Part shown: one piece after another, positions 39,901 through 46,264 of the stretch | Numbering within the stretch: the stretch's first letter is position 1 | Layout: each line of letters starts with the position of its first letter | Source: Branchipolynoe longqiensis | Taxonomy: Eukaryota; Annelida; Polychaeta; Phyllodocida; Polynoidae | Reading direction: 5' to 3' | DNA length: 64,000 bases | NCBI GenBank assembly: GCA_030323885.1 | Contig: CM059186.1 | Location: 25,501,849-25,565,848 of the forward strand | The notes under the pieces: model-generated | Databases searched by the model: none | The model's input: only the letters and a program-made list of their open reading frames with translations | Told to the model about the DNA's origin: nothing | Position numbers and translations under genes: made by a program

Positions 39901-41479
39901 GGGTTTGCTAGGAGCGATGACGTTACATTTGCGCTGGTACCGTCCTGCGGGATAACCGCAACCAGTACCAGTCACACATCTTTCTTTGCGGTAATAACCT
40001 AGATTCGTGAAATGCAAATATAACTAAATGATGCCATCATAAAATACTCTAAATCCTATTTTGTTGTAGTTATATCGGTTATTAAAAAAAAAAAAGGTTT
40101 TGGATTAAGCCACCATTTTATCCACCCCGAGCATGGAGAAGCGTATTCGATTATTCGACCCGAATCTATAGGATGTGCGCATGCGCCAAAAAGTGGCTCG
40201 GGTGACCTGAGTTGATTAATCGATTACGCCCAAAATGACAAATTTCAAATGGATGCGCCCGCATCCTCACAAAACGCATGCACGCGCATCCTCACATATG
40301 TTTAGACCGTCAGGCTACACGTACGTGAGCCGTACGCATAGACACTACAAAATTAGAATCTAGATAATTACGGCGGGTACAGAACTTAACTATTACGTTA
40401 TTTTATATTTGTTTGTGTAATTGCCTTTAAAAATAACAAAACATAATTGAAAATAAGTGCACTAGGCTAGTGCCCTTATTTTCAACTAGTCACTAGCCAA
40501 AGTAAAACCAGACATTGTGGGCGTAATCGATTAATCAACTCGGGTCACCCTAGCCACCTTTTGGCGCATGAGCATATCCTACAGACTTGGGTCGAATAAT
40601 CGAATATGCTTCTCCACGCTCGGGTGGAAAAAATGGTGGCTTAATCCAAAACTTTTTTTTAAATAACCGATATAACTACAGCAAAATAGGATTTAAAGTA
40701 CTTTATGATTGCATAGTTTAGTTATATTTCCATTTTATTAATCTGTGTTATTACAACAACAAAACATGTAGGACTGGGACTGGTAGCTATTATCCTAAAG
40801 GACGGTACCAGCACAAATGTGACTTGGTCTTCCTAGCAAACCCCAGCCAAGAGGTGGGTTACTGGGGTCGGGTCGTTTTGCACACAGCACATGTTTTTGT
40901 CAACTCCACTCATGGTGTTCGATTGGAAATTCTAGCAACTCGGGGCAACTTGGGTGACCCGAGCCGCCCGAGTCATGTTAATCGATTACGCCCTGTGAGA
41001 CAACGTTGGCGTCCTTTGTCTAGAACTACTAACTTAGTAACTAGTCTTATTAGTTTAGAGAGTAAAGTAGAACAATAAGCGGAAGGCCTCTCAAACTTGT
41101 CTACTGGCTACTGAAGCCCCAACAATTACTCAGTTGACTTCTTTTTTTGACGAAAACTAAGCATTTTCTTAGATGAATAAATAAAGTTACTACATCTTAG
41201 GACAAATTATTTTCTGATAAACACCCAAATGAACTGTATGACCACCAATCATCTCGACACACCTAAGGCTATGCTATCTGAATATATAAATGCTTCTTAT
41301 ATCGCTCAGAAGACACGTCAACAAGCATATTCAAAACACATATATTATCATTTGTTTTAACAACATAACATATAACTATGTATTTATTATATTTAGAAAC
41401 TCCCCACGGTAGTATATTCACATAAACATATAAAACCCTTACCATCCTGTTCTAAATCGGAAAACAATTCCTCATCCAT
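12882..41479 (-). CDS. COG5: Conserved oligomeric Golgi complex subunit 5 (whole gene, 20 coding exons)
   Basis: COG5 is a lobe B subunit of the COG complex, a CATCHR-type tether on the cytosolic face of the Golgi that captures retrograde vesicles and so keeps glycosylation enzymes in place. The 20 exons listed separately join in frame with GT/AG junctions at every intron and give 814 residues, close to the roughly 830-860 of vertebrate COG5. Recognisable blocks run the full length: the N-terminal COG5 domain (about 13-140, with [17 protein letters not shown] and [17 protein letters not shown]), helical central blocks ([31 protein letters not shown]) and the C-terminal block ([25 protein letters not shown]). 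The start is set by [12 protein letters not shown], which joins directly to the conserved [13 protein letters not shown]. No frameshift or internal stop was seen. Introns are repeat-filled; one contains the assembly gap but no exon is lost, since both flanking exons are complete and in phase. Confidence 0.96.
13365..13444 (-). CDS. COG5: COG5 exon 19
   Basis: Residues 751-776, [20 protein letters not shown] and DRLSFI. Acceptor TTGCAG, donor GTAAGT, phase 2 exit. Separated from exon 18 by a 5.2-kb intron that holds a dead retrotransposon. Confidence 0.97.
13487..13845. mobile_element. MITE family H, copy 1 (6-bp TSD AGCTTA)
   Basis: Begins CAGGGCTGAAAGTGG and ends GATCTTTCATCCCTG; the ends are inverted repeats and AGCTTA is present on both flanks. 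The interior contains CATTGTCAGGGAATCACGG and GAAATCCGCGAAATCGCGG, shared by all four copies. Non-coding; middle region is of the same type as copy 4. Located in COG5 intron 19... between exons 19 and 18. Confidence 0.9.
14106..15728 (+). pseudogene. Reverse transcriptase / RNase H remnant of YR retrotransposon
   Basis: The first open segment (14106-15113, 335 codons) has the start of a DIRS-like RT: an [12 protein letters not shown] block before the palm, [20 protein letters not shown], then [17 protein letters not shown] and the first catalytic aspartate region [13 protein letters not shown]. The reading frame fails after [11 protein letters not shown], and the region that should hold the YxDD motif is missing. 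After about 15160 the frame resumes in pieces with [28 protein letters not shown] and [14 protein letters not shown], typical of the linker and RNase H of these elements; the RNase H end [15 protein letters not shown] is visible at about 15570-15615. The copy cannot make an active enzyme. Confidence 0.75.
15774..16700 (+). pseudogene. Tyrosine recombinase remnant
   Basis: Downstream of the RNase H remnant. The N-terminal SAM-like core-binding domain is seen in [19 protein letters not shown] and [20 protein letters not shown]. Catalytic features follow: MRPSNLV near 16208 (first Arg), [11 protein letters not shown] near 16555 (the HxxR block with Cys where Arg is usual at one position) and, in another frame, [14 protein letters not shown] near 16640 (nucleophilic Tyr region). 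A stop near 16007, a frameshift between the last two blocks and an internal 30-bp duplication (about 16328-16387) show decay. Confidence 0.7.
16960..17395. mobile_element. Pogo/Tigger-like MITE (CAGATCCACAATCCCTTATC ends)
   Basis: Left end CAGATCCACAATCCCTTATC and right end GATAAGGGATTGTGATCCTG are inverted repeats with one difference, and TA flanks both. The interior is AT-rich and without coding potential. A lone fragment resembling this terminus is seen at 32401-32425. Confidence 0.8.
17405..17705 (+). repeat. Diverged SINE-B copy with CA-repeat tail
   Basis: Shares TAGTAGTCTGC at its start and GTGCAATATTTCC in the body with the copies at 47217-47735, and ends in a CA/CGCA microsatellite at about 17652-17700. 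Confidence 0.65.
17706..18462. other. Intronic sequence without recognised genes
   Basis: COG5 intron. Holds only a G-run at about 18317-18334 and unplaced sequence; no exon or known repeat was recognised. Confidence 0.5.
18463..18654. mobile_element. Pogo-like MITE family D, copy 1
   Basis: Ends CAGTAAAACCTCTCTAACCG and AGAGAAGTTTTACTG, flanked by TA. The interior includes CTATATCAATTGCTTTATTT and AATGGACCATTTAAAGTC. It ends 30 bases from COG5 exon 18's donor. Confidence 0.85.
18685..18811 (-). CDS. COG5: COG5 exon 18
   Basis: Residues 708-750, [19 protein letters not shown] and [18 protein letters not shown]. Acceptor CCGCAG, donor GTAGGC, phase 0 exit. Confidence 0.97.
19013..19470. repeat. 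23-bp minisatellite (TTTGAAACATTCC units)
   Basis: About twenty copies of a unit near TTTGAAACATTCCTTCCC, with a higher-order 46-bp form (ATTCC/GCATTTC alternation) at 19110-19260. Its length is a poor multiple of three yet several frames stay open on both strands because the unit lacks stops; these are not genes. Confidence 0.9.
19818..20003 (-). CDS. COG5: COG5 exon 17
   Basis: Residues 646-707 with the family signature [20 protein letters not shown] and [17 protein letters not shown]. Acceptor CCTCAG, donor GTAGGA, phase 2 exit. This exon first identified the gene. Confidence 0.98.
20081..20545 (+). repeat. SINE-A, full forward copy with GT-rich insertion
   Basis: tRNA-like head (20090-20155) and the body from 20305 (GATACTTGTCGATACCGAGC) to the 3' end GATGTTTTCAGAACGTAAAA and an (AAAC)n tail. 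A G/T-rich low-complexity insertion of about 130 bases (20160-20290) splits head from body. A reversed 3' fragment follows at 20555-20625. Confidence 0.8.
20626..21589. other. COG5 intron sequence
   Basis: AT-rich, no exon recognised. Contains a partial SINE fragment near 20855-20885 and a G-run at about 21438-21455. Confidence 0.5.
21590..21712 (-). CDS. COG5: COG5 exon 16
   Basis: Residues 605-645, [20 protein letters not shown] and [10 protein letters not shown]. Acceptor CCCAG, donor GTAAAC, phase 2 exit. Confidence 0.95.
22217..22320 (-). CDS. COG5: COG5 exon 15
   Basis: Residues 571-604, [20 protein letters not shown] and [14 protein letters not shown]. Acceptor TTCCAG, donor GTAAGG, phase 2 exit. 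Confidence 0.96.
22336..22575 (+). repeat. SINE-A, alternative-tail copy
   Basis: tRNA-like head with B box GTTCGAACCCTAG, body TATACTTGTCACTATCTAGC, and the alternative tail GAAATTTCTCCTGCTTAATC. Lies 15 bases upstream of the acceptor of COG5 exon 15 in genomic terms. Confidence 0.75.
22576..23273. other. COG5 intron sequence
   Basis: AT-rich. About 22975-23180 contains three diverged copies of a 60-70 bp unit with ATGAAAGATGATCCTTCGA / TAATTAATTC. No coding signal. Confidence 0.45.
23274..23336 (-). CDS. COG5: COG5 exon 14
   Basis: Residues 550-570, [20 protein letters not shown] plus Q; 63 bases, symmetrical phase 0/0, so skipping would keep frame. Acceptor TTCAG, donor GTAAGA. Confidence 0.93.
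23681..24425. mobile_element. Harbinger-like element, CTG target duplication
   Basis: Terminal inverted repeat GGCCCGTATGCACCAA, with CTG on both flanks, a 3-bp target duplication as used by PIF/Harbinger transposons (which usually prefer TWA). The interior contains two direct copies of a segment with CAAATCTATTCAATGC (near 23880 and 24123). No transposase. It sits between COG5 exons 14 and 13. Confidence 0.75.
24506..24774. mobile_element. Foldback MITE family I, copy 1 (CAGGGTCCGTACA ends)
   Basis: Begins CAGGGTCCGTACACATGTG and ends CCCGTACGGACCCCTG. The interior is a run of TTCAAGGCTATT/TTCAAGACT motifs in both orientations. Flanks here do not match cleanly, unlike the copy at 54537. Confidence 0.75.
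24915..25025 (-). CDS. COG5: COG5 exon 13
   Basis: Residues 513-549, [20 protein letters not shown] and [17 protein letters not shown]. Acceptor TTCAG, donor GTAACC. A tandem array begins about 15 bases upstream of the acceptor. Confidence 0.96.
25030..25640. repeat. Tandem array of ~115-bp units at COG5 exon 13
   Basis: Six or more imperfect copies with the landmarks TATAGTCGCTATTTGATTGG, TACCGCTATTTA, ACAACCCCCTTTTC and TATTAGTGTTACACAGCTAC. The array begins within about 15 bases of the acceptor of exon 13 and decays to the right, merging with AT microsatellite at 25737-25810. Confidence 0.85.
25884..26482. mobile_element. Hairpin element, GTCACACTACGAC ends
   Basis: Starts CTGTCACACTACGACG and ends GTCGTAGTGTGACGGG. 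The interior is built from variants of CGTAAGTCTAACGTAGGT and its complement, so the whole region can fold on itself. No protein. Part of a set of hairpin elements with the same termini (29466, 41576, 52787, 63246). Confidence 0.75.
26737..26836 (-). CDS. COG5: COG5 exon 12
   Basis: Residues 479-512, [19 protein letters not shown] then [15 protein letters not shown]. Acceptor TCGCAG, donor GTAAGT (consensus), phase 0 exit. Confidence 0.96.
26860..27240. other. COG5 intron sequence
   Basis: No exon. Contains several copies of GACAAGTGAAAA-like motif (26955, 27124, 27183), a possible short decayed repeat. Confidence 0.35.
27345..27545 (+). repeat. SINE-A, alternative-tail copy
   Basis: Head with A-box-like GGATGGCCTAATGTGTAGGG and body to the alternative tail; forward orientation, facing the reversed copy that follows. 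Confidence 0.6.
27558..27873 (-). repeat. SINE-A, full reversed copy
   Basis: From the 3' end (GGGTTTTACATCCTAGCAAC) through the body (CACTCAGTCACATTATCCTG) to the tRNA-like head ending near 27870. With the forward copy at 27345 it forms an inverted pair. Confidence 0.8.
28075..28236 (-). CDS. COG5: COG5 exon 11
   Basis: Residues 425-478, [31 protein letters not shown] and [13 protein letters not shown]. Acceptor TTTCAG, donor GTTTGC (weak), phase 2 exit. Confidence 0.95.
28468..29136. mobile_element. TTAA-ended palindromic MITE with nested SINE
   Basis: Begins TTAAAGTTGCATAGTCCGAT and ends CATCGGACTATGCAGCTTTAA. A reversed SINE-A alternative-tail copy with a tRNA-like head has inserted at about 28690-28985. 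The two halves of the MITE remain recognisable on both sides. Confidence 0.85.
29179..29380 (-). CDS. COG5: COG5 exon 10
   Basis: Residues 358-424, starting with [18 protein letters not shown] and [12 protein letters not shown], then a less conserved acidic loop. Acceptor TTGCAG, donor GTGAGC, phase 2 exit. Confidence 0.96.
29466..29720. mobile_element. Hairpin element, CAGTCACACTACGGC ends
   Basis: Starts CTCAGTCACACTACGGC and ends TTGTGTGACTGGGGTA. The interior is made of GGTCGCAAG/CTTGCGACC motifs in both orientations. A reversed SINE-A 3' end follows (29727-29825). Confidence 0.8.
30330..30411 (-). CDS. COG5: COG5 exon 9
   Basis: Residues 331-357, [20 protein letters not shown] then EFAAASE. 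Acceptor TTTAG, donor GTAACT, phase 1 exit. Confidence 0.93.
30480..30960. mobile_element. TTAA-type palindromic repeat, degraded copy
   Basis: Diverged copy (TAAAGGTGCATAGTTTGATG at the left, CATCCGATAACATTTA at the right) with an internal duplication around GTTACTGTTGGTGTGGACAC. Confidence 0.65.
30975..31170. repeat. GAA-rich array beside COG5 exon 8 donor
   Basis: Purine-rich on the plus strand (GAAGAAGAGGAAGAAGGAG units), hence CTT/CTC-rich in the COG5 transcript, beginning six bases after the donor of exon 8. Confidence 0.8.
31177..31373 (-). CDS. COG5: COG5 exon 8
   Basis: Residues 265-330, [38 protein letters not shown] and [12 protein letters not shown]-rich. Donor GTGTAT is followed immediately by a CTT/CTC-rich array. 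Phase 0 exit. Confidence 0.95.
31407..31650. mobile_element. Foldback MITE family I, copy 2, interrupted by G-run and gap
   Basis: Starts CAGGGTCCATACAGATGTG like the copy at 24506 and is interrupted by 29 consecutive G (31509-31537). The right end is lost in the assembly gap. Confidence 0.75.
31651..32149. other. Assembly gap (499 N)
   Basis: Run of undetermined bases in COG5 intron 7. Both neighbouring exons are complete and in phase, so no coding sequence needs to be missing. Confidence 0.99.
32183..32363 (-). CDS. COG5: COG5 exon 7
   Basis: Residues 205-264, [19 protein letters not shown] through [10 protein letters not shown]. Acceptor CTCAG, donor GTAAGC, phase 1 exit. The assembly gap begins only 33 bases beyond the donor but the exon itself is intact. 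Confidence 0.95.
32560..34070. repeat. ~36-bp CT-rich minisatellite in COG5 intron 6
   Basis: Roughly forty copies of a unit near CTACTGTTCATACCGCTCAC with a CCCCTCACCTGCTCCTCCTG arm. In the COG5 transcript the unit reads as purine-rich with GGAGCAGGTGAGGGGGTGAG, which contains a good 5' splice-site match (CAG/GTGAGG) and a G5 run. The array starts at the donor of exon 6 and fills most of the intron. Long plus-strand frames rich in Leu/Pro/Ser are by-products. Confidence 0.93.
34071..34201 (-). CDS. COG5: COG5 exon 6
   Basis: Residues 161-204, [18 protein letters not shown] through [10 protein letters not shown]. The donor is GTAGGA, a poor match at +4, and it is followed at once by a 1.5-kb minisatellite full of better donor-like sites (see 32560-34070). 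Phase 0 exit. Confidence 0.96.
34428..34739. mobile_element. MITE family H, copy 2 (6-bp TSD CACAAT)
   Basis: Begins CATGGATGAAAGTGGTC and ends GATCTTTCATCCCTG, with CACAAT on both sides. The middle has three copies of a ~43-bp unit with ACGCTGATAGTGCTG, as in copy 3. Confidence 0.92.
34760..35586. other. COG5 intron sequence
   Basis: No exon or named repeat recognised; contains AT-rich palindromic TTAATTAATC-type sequence at 35470-35565. Confidence 0.45.
35587..35777 (-). CDS. COG5: COG5 exon 5
   Basis: Residues 97-160, including [38 protein letters not shown] and [16 protein letters not shown]. Acceptor CTGTAG, donor GTATGT, phase 1 exit. Confidence 0.96.
35790..36635. other. COG5 intron sequence
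   Basis: T-rich low-complexity sequence to about 36010, then unplaced AT-rich sequence. No coding signal. Confidence 0.45.
36636..36690 (-). CDS. COG5: COG5 exon 4
   Basis: Micro-exon of 55 bases for residues 79-96, [18 protein letters not shown], amphipathic helix. It was found by demanding a link between exons 3 and 5; acceptor TATAG, donor GTAAAA, phase 2 exit. Its frame and similarity are both unambiguous. Confidence 0.93.
36803..36900. repeat. Fragment of pogo-like MITE
   Basis: Left terminus-like CAGTCAAATCCCCTTAATCC followed by ATTATCGGATAACCGATTC. No right terminus found. Confidence 0.4.
37081..37138 (-). CDS. COG5: COG5 exon 3
   Basis: Residues 60-78, [19 protein letters not shown], one of the most conserved N-terminal blocks of the family. 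Acceptor CTTCAG, donor GTATGC, phase 1 exit. Confidence 0.95.
37295..37680. repeat. Degraded TTAA-type repeat copy
   Basis: Recognisable by AATTTGGCATATTTTCACTC, GTTATAACGATGAACCTAAT and ACCCAAAACCATCGG; the right terminus ATTATGCAACTT is near 37660. Confidence 0.6.
37715..37854 (-). CDS. COG5: COG5 exon 2
   Basis: Residues 13-59 with [19 protein letters not shown] and the coiled segment [17 protein letters not shown], the start of the Pfam COG5 domain. Acceptor TTGCAG, donor GTCGGT (weak), phase 0 exit. Confidence 0.95.
38100..39040. other. COG5 intron 1, unclassified GC-rich part
   Basis: Contains two related segments (TTGGCAACACTGGAAAATA near 38185 and TTGCCAACATTGGAAAATG near 38701), suggesting a repeat about 515 bases apart, and a compositionally distinct GC-rich block at 38380-38620. 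No coding signal was recognised. Confidence 0.4.
39040..39690. repeat. Tandem ~165-bp repeat in COG5 intron 1
   Basis: Four diverged copies marked by ACAGAATTTGATCTGAAGCA (39084, 39247, 39413 and about 39625) with spacing of 163, 166 and about 210 bases; shared interior CGCTGGCTCTACTGAATAGC. Confidence 0.85.
39761..40230. mobile_element. Element L copy 1 (CGTAATCGATTAA ends)
   Basis: Left end GGCCGTAATCGATTAACATG, right end ATTAATCGATTACGCC. Interior shares CCCCAGTAACCCACCTCTTG (in this orientation) with copy 2, which is inverted. Confidence 0.85.
40518..40993. mobile_element. Element L copy 2, inverted
   Basis: Left end GGGCGTAATCGATTAATCAA, right end GTTAATCGATTACGCCC. It is the reverse complement of copy 1 along its whole length with scattered differences; 290 bases separate the pair. 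Confidence 0.85.
41443..41479 (-). CDS. COG5: COG5 exon 1
   Basis: Encodes residues 1-12, [12 protein letters not shown], plus the first base of codon 13; donor GTAAGG, phase 1. The acidic start matches the short N-terminus before the COG5 domain. The open frame continues upstream without a stop to an earlier ATG at 41638, but that part lies mostly in a transposable element, so the ATG at 41479 is preferred. Confidence 0.85.
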
Positions 41480-41575
41480 GTTTATAAGTCTTGGAGCACT
41501 ATTGACATGGGCGACATCTTGTGGGGAAATTAACTTCATGCATAAGTTTCCATTAGATGGCGGCACCAGAGCTAA
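41480..41575 (-). promoter_or_regulatory. COG5 5' UTR / core promoter interval
   Basis: Only about 96 bases lie between the COG5 start codon and the hairpin element. The stretch has no TATA box; transcription start cannot be fixed from sequence. Confidence 0.35.
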
Positions 41576-42412
41576 AGGCCCTGTCACATTACGGCGTATG
41601 GCGTTAGCGTATGCCGGCGTATGCGGTTTTCGACCCATACACCGTCATATGCCATCATATGCCGTCATACGCTACGCACGAGGTCCCAACGGCATCTGAA
41701 GCGTATGCCCAGCGTATGCCTAACCTATGCCTAACCTATGCCTAACCTACCCCTAGCCTATGGTGGCATATTCAAAGCGTATCCCGACCTATGCGCAGCG
41801 TACTGTGATGAGGTTTGACGGTTGTGATTGACAAGTTCAGTGTACGCCCAACCTATGTGTAACCTATGTCAGCGTACGCATAGCGTATGTCGAGCGTATG
41901 AGCAGCGTATGAGCCATATCCTGCCATACGCCAACATTTTTTTTGCGTGCTCAAAACAAATTTGGACGGACACGCGTATGAGGGCGTATGACGGCATATG
42001 ATGGCGTATGACGGCGTATGACGGCGTATGGGTCAAAAATCCATACGCTAACGCCATACGCCATAGTGTGACACCACTTTTACAGAACATTGGGGGTACG
42101 CAAGAGACATCCGCCGGGTGTCAATCCAGCATACGCCCAACCTATGCCGACGTACCCCTAACCTATGCGTAACCTATGCTGGCATATGCATAGCATACGC
42201 CTCGAGTATGAGCAGCATATGATCCATATGCTGCCATACGCTGAAAATCTTTAGCAAGGAAACAGGCTGGTTGGAGGATCGGCATATGACGGCGTATGAC
42301 AGCGTATGACGGCGTATGCGTAGCGTATTGCGGCATATACCAACCTATATGACGTAACGCGCTTACGCCGCCGTACGCTCCCGCAAAAAAACCTAATGTG
42401 ACACCCCCTTAA
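41576..42412. mobile_element. Hairpin element, CTGTCACATTACG ends, upstream of COG5
   Basis: Left end GGCCCTGTCACATTACGGCG, an internal inverted end CGCCATAGTGTGACACC at about 42058-42074, and a right end CTAATGTGACACCCCCTT. Dozens of GGCGTATGACGGCGTATG and complementary units make up the interior, so it looks like an element that has duplicated one arm or two nested copies. Confidence 0.8.
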
Positions 42413-42413
42413 G

Positions 42414-45400
42414 ATGAAGATCAAACAGTCGTATTGTTTGCGAGGTTTGAAGATGTTGCTAATTTTGCATAACTTAGCGAGAACAAATATTTGAAAACTG
42501 AAAATCCGCTTTCCACAATTCAGTACCATGAATTGTTCGAACACATAGTATCGTTCACATACTGATCTTTCACATACTGACATAGGCTACGGATAAGTCA
42601 GTTATAGCCTATACGATAGACATAGGCTACCGATAAGCCACGCCTATAAAGCATTTATATTTTATAAGGCCATGAACAAACAAAATAATTGTTGATCGCC
42701 CCAGCCTGTGCCTGAAAAATCTCCCGCCCCTGATTTGTTGTTCTTGATTTGGTTAAAAACTTAAAAATGCGTCGGGCTATCCGCAATTGAACTTTTATAT
42801 CAAACCCAGGGGGTTCGAATCCCACGACCTGCCAGAACGGGAGGCCATCGCATCTGGTCATGTAGTACATCTACGTCATATGCCAGGGGAAAAAACACCC
42901 CGCCTACCCGACTCTGATTTGTGTGATCAAAAGGACGATCACCAATTTCTTTTTTTAATTTGCTCTAATTAATAGCTAAATACCTCAGTAAGCCACTAGT
43001 CTTGTAGTTAGTTAAATTACACTTATCCCCTCCCTCCACATTCCAACTAACAGCTAGGCCTCGGCTACTCATTCCACTACCCAGATTAGCTCATTGTGAA
43101 ACTTATACGATATCAACTATGAATAATTCTTCAATGATCCCCTGACTCTACTCCCAGATACCATTTTCACCCCATCATTCCTTACTGAGACTACAACTCT
43201 GCCATTTCATTGGGGGGGGGGGGGGGGGGGCAGGATTACATCGCTTCCCCATTTGTTTCATTTAAAATGTATGCATGCACAGAAACAACTTCGACCCCCC
43301 CCCCCTCCCACAAACAAAAACAACCATGCATATTATTCTTTTCCATGGAAAATTTTACATAACTAAGGCAAAGAAACCTACCAAATATAATCTAATGTGT
43401 ACAATTTGTTCCAAAACGATCATATAGCAGATAACTAGAACAAATCTCTTTGTAACTATTTCTCTGCAACAAATATTAAATATTCTGAATTTAGTAGGCA
43501 CATACACTTTTTTTAAAGAGTTTATTTTTCGGAGGAATTGCGATTCCTCAGACGGTACAGCAGAATCAAAACTTGAAAATAGGAATGATTCCATGGAAAT
43601 CGAATGGTTGCCAGGTTGATGCCACTATTCATGCGCTTACGGCCTCAATTAGGCCTGGGGTATTAATAAGGTATCAAATTGTAATCAACAACGCTACACA
43701 ATTGTGGATACATAATCATTTTAATGTATGATCAAGAGTATTGCATGACTACAGATATATTTCAACTCTGTCCCAAATTGACTGCAATTCTGTACGATAC
43801 CCGACTTTTCCCAGATCTAAGCCTTATACCAGCCAGTCACAAATCACACATACATATTCACAATTATTAAAATACAACCGTACTATTATAATTTATTATC
43901 AGTAATATTCATTATTTAGCGCATTTTGAAAGCATATATTACGAGAGTTGTTGTTGCTTCACATTGTTCATTTGAAGGAACCATTGATTAAAATAAAAAA
44001 TAGTATCTTGGGCTTAAGAGTCCTAGTATGAATCGAATTCAGTTGCCACGATCATTTTCGACGAAAAATAAAGATAGCAATAGCAAAATAAACTAGCAAA
44101 GAATCAATACAGAAAAACATAGCTACATTTGAATTAACATTTTAAACGAACACACTTCCATTGAACAACACTGGCTCCATAAGTTCTTGGCCCTATATGT
44201 GTGTGTGGGTGTGGGGGGTTCCAAATTAACAGTTTAAAAAAGCAGATTTGTTAACCACAAACCTATCTTAATTTGAAATCGTAGGGGATTAAACGCCACT
44301 TAGAAAGTATTCTCACAATCGGTCTCTTCCAGAAAAGTGTAGGACCCTCTCTGCTAAGTAAGGCGTTTCTGTTTTATTTATTCACTTACTTATTTATTTA
44401 TTTATTTATTTATTTAGCCAGCGTTTAAATCAGAACATGGATGGGTTGGCTAAGAGTAGATGTCACTTCCAATGCCTTCACATCATTATAAAAGAAAGAT
44501 GGGCAGATACTATATGGTGGCAATTCCACTTTGCACAGTTGTACATGGACAGTTCCAGTTTAATTCGTATATGAGTAGGTGTCTTGCTTTCTTTTATGCT
44601 ATACATCAATTGATTCTGCTCAAATGCTATGCTTCTAAGGCTACAACGAAATGAAATGTGTACATAGATTTAGAGTCTATGCATTAATACAAACAAAACT
44701 GCTAACTGGCTCTCACACTAGCTAAATATGCTTTAAAATTAAGACGTATTACAAAATCCACCTTACAGATTAAAAGTAACATTAATATCAAAACTTGGGT
44801 ATTAAAATATTCAGTATTAGCAGAGTAACCAACCATACACATTGACATACTAATGAGAGTCATTCATTTATGGTAAAATAACTTCTCATATGCACCACAT
44901 AGGAATAATGGTAAAATCCGAACAAATTAATCCAAATGGAAATACATTTGGAGGCAACATCATCTCATTGGCATAGTTAGTTTTATTTTACATGCCTATG
45001 TACAATCTATAGATACAAGGTAAGATGTATGGAATGAGCAAAGTAAACCAAGATCATATCTTCTGCAGATGCTTTTAAACTCCTCCTCTGCTTCGTAAAT
45101 GTCCAGAAACAAAAAACATTAAAAAAACTGTGTACCTGTTTAAAAAGAAAAAAAGAATCACAGTTGGAGTGCAGCTTATTTTGTTGGTGTTGGCTAGGGA
45201 TGGGTGGGTGGGGTGCTTGGTAGCATATATAAGGCTTACGTGGACATTATAATTATGAAGCCTTTTTGTATTTTTATACAAAAAAAATATAGATATGTAT
45301 ATATACATGCATATCTGTGTATATACATGCATGTATATACATACATGCACATATGTATGTGTATATGCATATATACATAATTATATACATACATAGTTTG

Positions 45401-45624
45401 GCAGCCTCTGCATGGTGCACTCTCGGTGTGAGCAACCTGTTTTCTAGATAGAAGATTCACCCCATACTTGCAGTAGGAGTGAAGGACAAGAGTCTAAATA
45501 CGGGCAAAAATAGCTTTAGTATGGAACAGGAAGTGGAATTCCTGGTTTGAGTATCTAATGGCTACTTATTTCAGAGTTCGTGAAATGGGAGAAACTTCAA
45601 CTTAAAGTAGATTAAATAACATGT
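42414..45624. other. Intergenic region between COG5 and neuroglian
   Basis: No gene recognised. Contains a tRNA-B-box-like fragment near 42810-42835 (GGTTCGAATCCC), G-run 43212-43230 and C-run about 43295-43305, a TTTA microsatellite at 44385-44418 and ATATACATGCAT simple sequence at 45290-45390. Confidence 0.5.
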
Positions 45625-45630
45625 TTTATT
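45625..45630 (-). promoter_or_regulatory. Candidate poly(A) signal for neuroglian
   Basis: AATAAA on the minus strand, about 190 nt after the stop codon at 45820. Confidence 0.4.
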
Positions 45631-45819
45631 ACATTTTTTCAACTCAAAAGTAGCAGATAAATGTGAAGATATATATGAAGAATATATTTTGCTTCTTAAA
45701 TTAAGGATTTCATTCACCCAGCCTTTCGCCACTTTTTCTAATGGGTTGTTTTTCACCCTTACTGCAAGTACGGGGTGAATCTTTTATCTTCCTGCTTTCC
45801 ACTCATACCGCAACCTGCT

Positions 45820-46264
45820 TCATACAAACGAGGAGGAGTCTTTCTGTGGCATCACAGCGCCCTGCTGCAGCTGCTGCTGTTGCAACTGCGCATCCTGTGC
45901 GTACCCAGCGTCCTCTACCGACGACTCTCGCAGTCGGCCCCGGGACCGCACTTGCGCGGGTTCCTGGTACTCGTACCCCACATCCGGCGGCGGCTGGTAC
46001 CCGACGTTCGGCGCGTCCGGCGGCGGCTGGTACCCGTTGGGTGGCTGCTGGTAGCCGGCGTGTGGCTGCTGGTCCTGGAAGTCGCCCTGCCCCGCCGGCG
46101 GGTAGGCGTCGGCCTTGTTGTAGGCGGGCGGCTGGTACCCTTTGTGGAAGACGGCTGCCGGCTCTTCGTCGTCCTCGTCGTAGGACCCGTTCAGCGGCGG
46201 CTTGTTGTTATAGTATTCGGTGCTCGGGTCGCCGTAGCTGTGGTTCAGCATCTCGTGACTTCCA
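45820..46264 (-). CDS. Nrg: Neuroglian last exon: cytoplasmic tail and stop
   Basis: GSHEMLNHSYGDPSTEYYNN, an acidic patch (YDEDDEEP), then about five GYQPP-like repeats (GYQPPAY, GYQQPPN, GYQPPPDAP, GYQPPPDVG, GYEYQEP), a basic turn (RSRGRLRESSVED), a Gln-rich run and the terminus KDSSSFV followed by TGA. Low-complexity, GC-rich. The SSFV end fits a class I PDZ ligand. A TTAA-type MITE begins nine bases upstream of this exon. Confidence 0.88.

Noticed and set aside
41479..41638. Upstream in-frame ATG extending COG5 by 53 residues
   Set aside because: The extension falls largely into the hairpin element and has no similarity to COG5; the start at 41479 joins the conserved N-terminus directly.
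45820..46264. Assignment of the gene to Sidekick because of the SSFV terminus
   Set aside because: Sidekick also ends with such a motif, but the ectodomain here has the neuroglian-specific blocks (SPWGNYTFRV, VIGYSGEDG, GPPSAVI) and only five FN3 domains.
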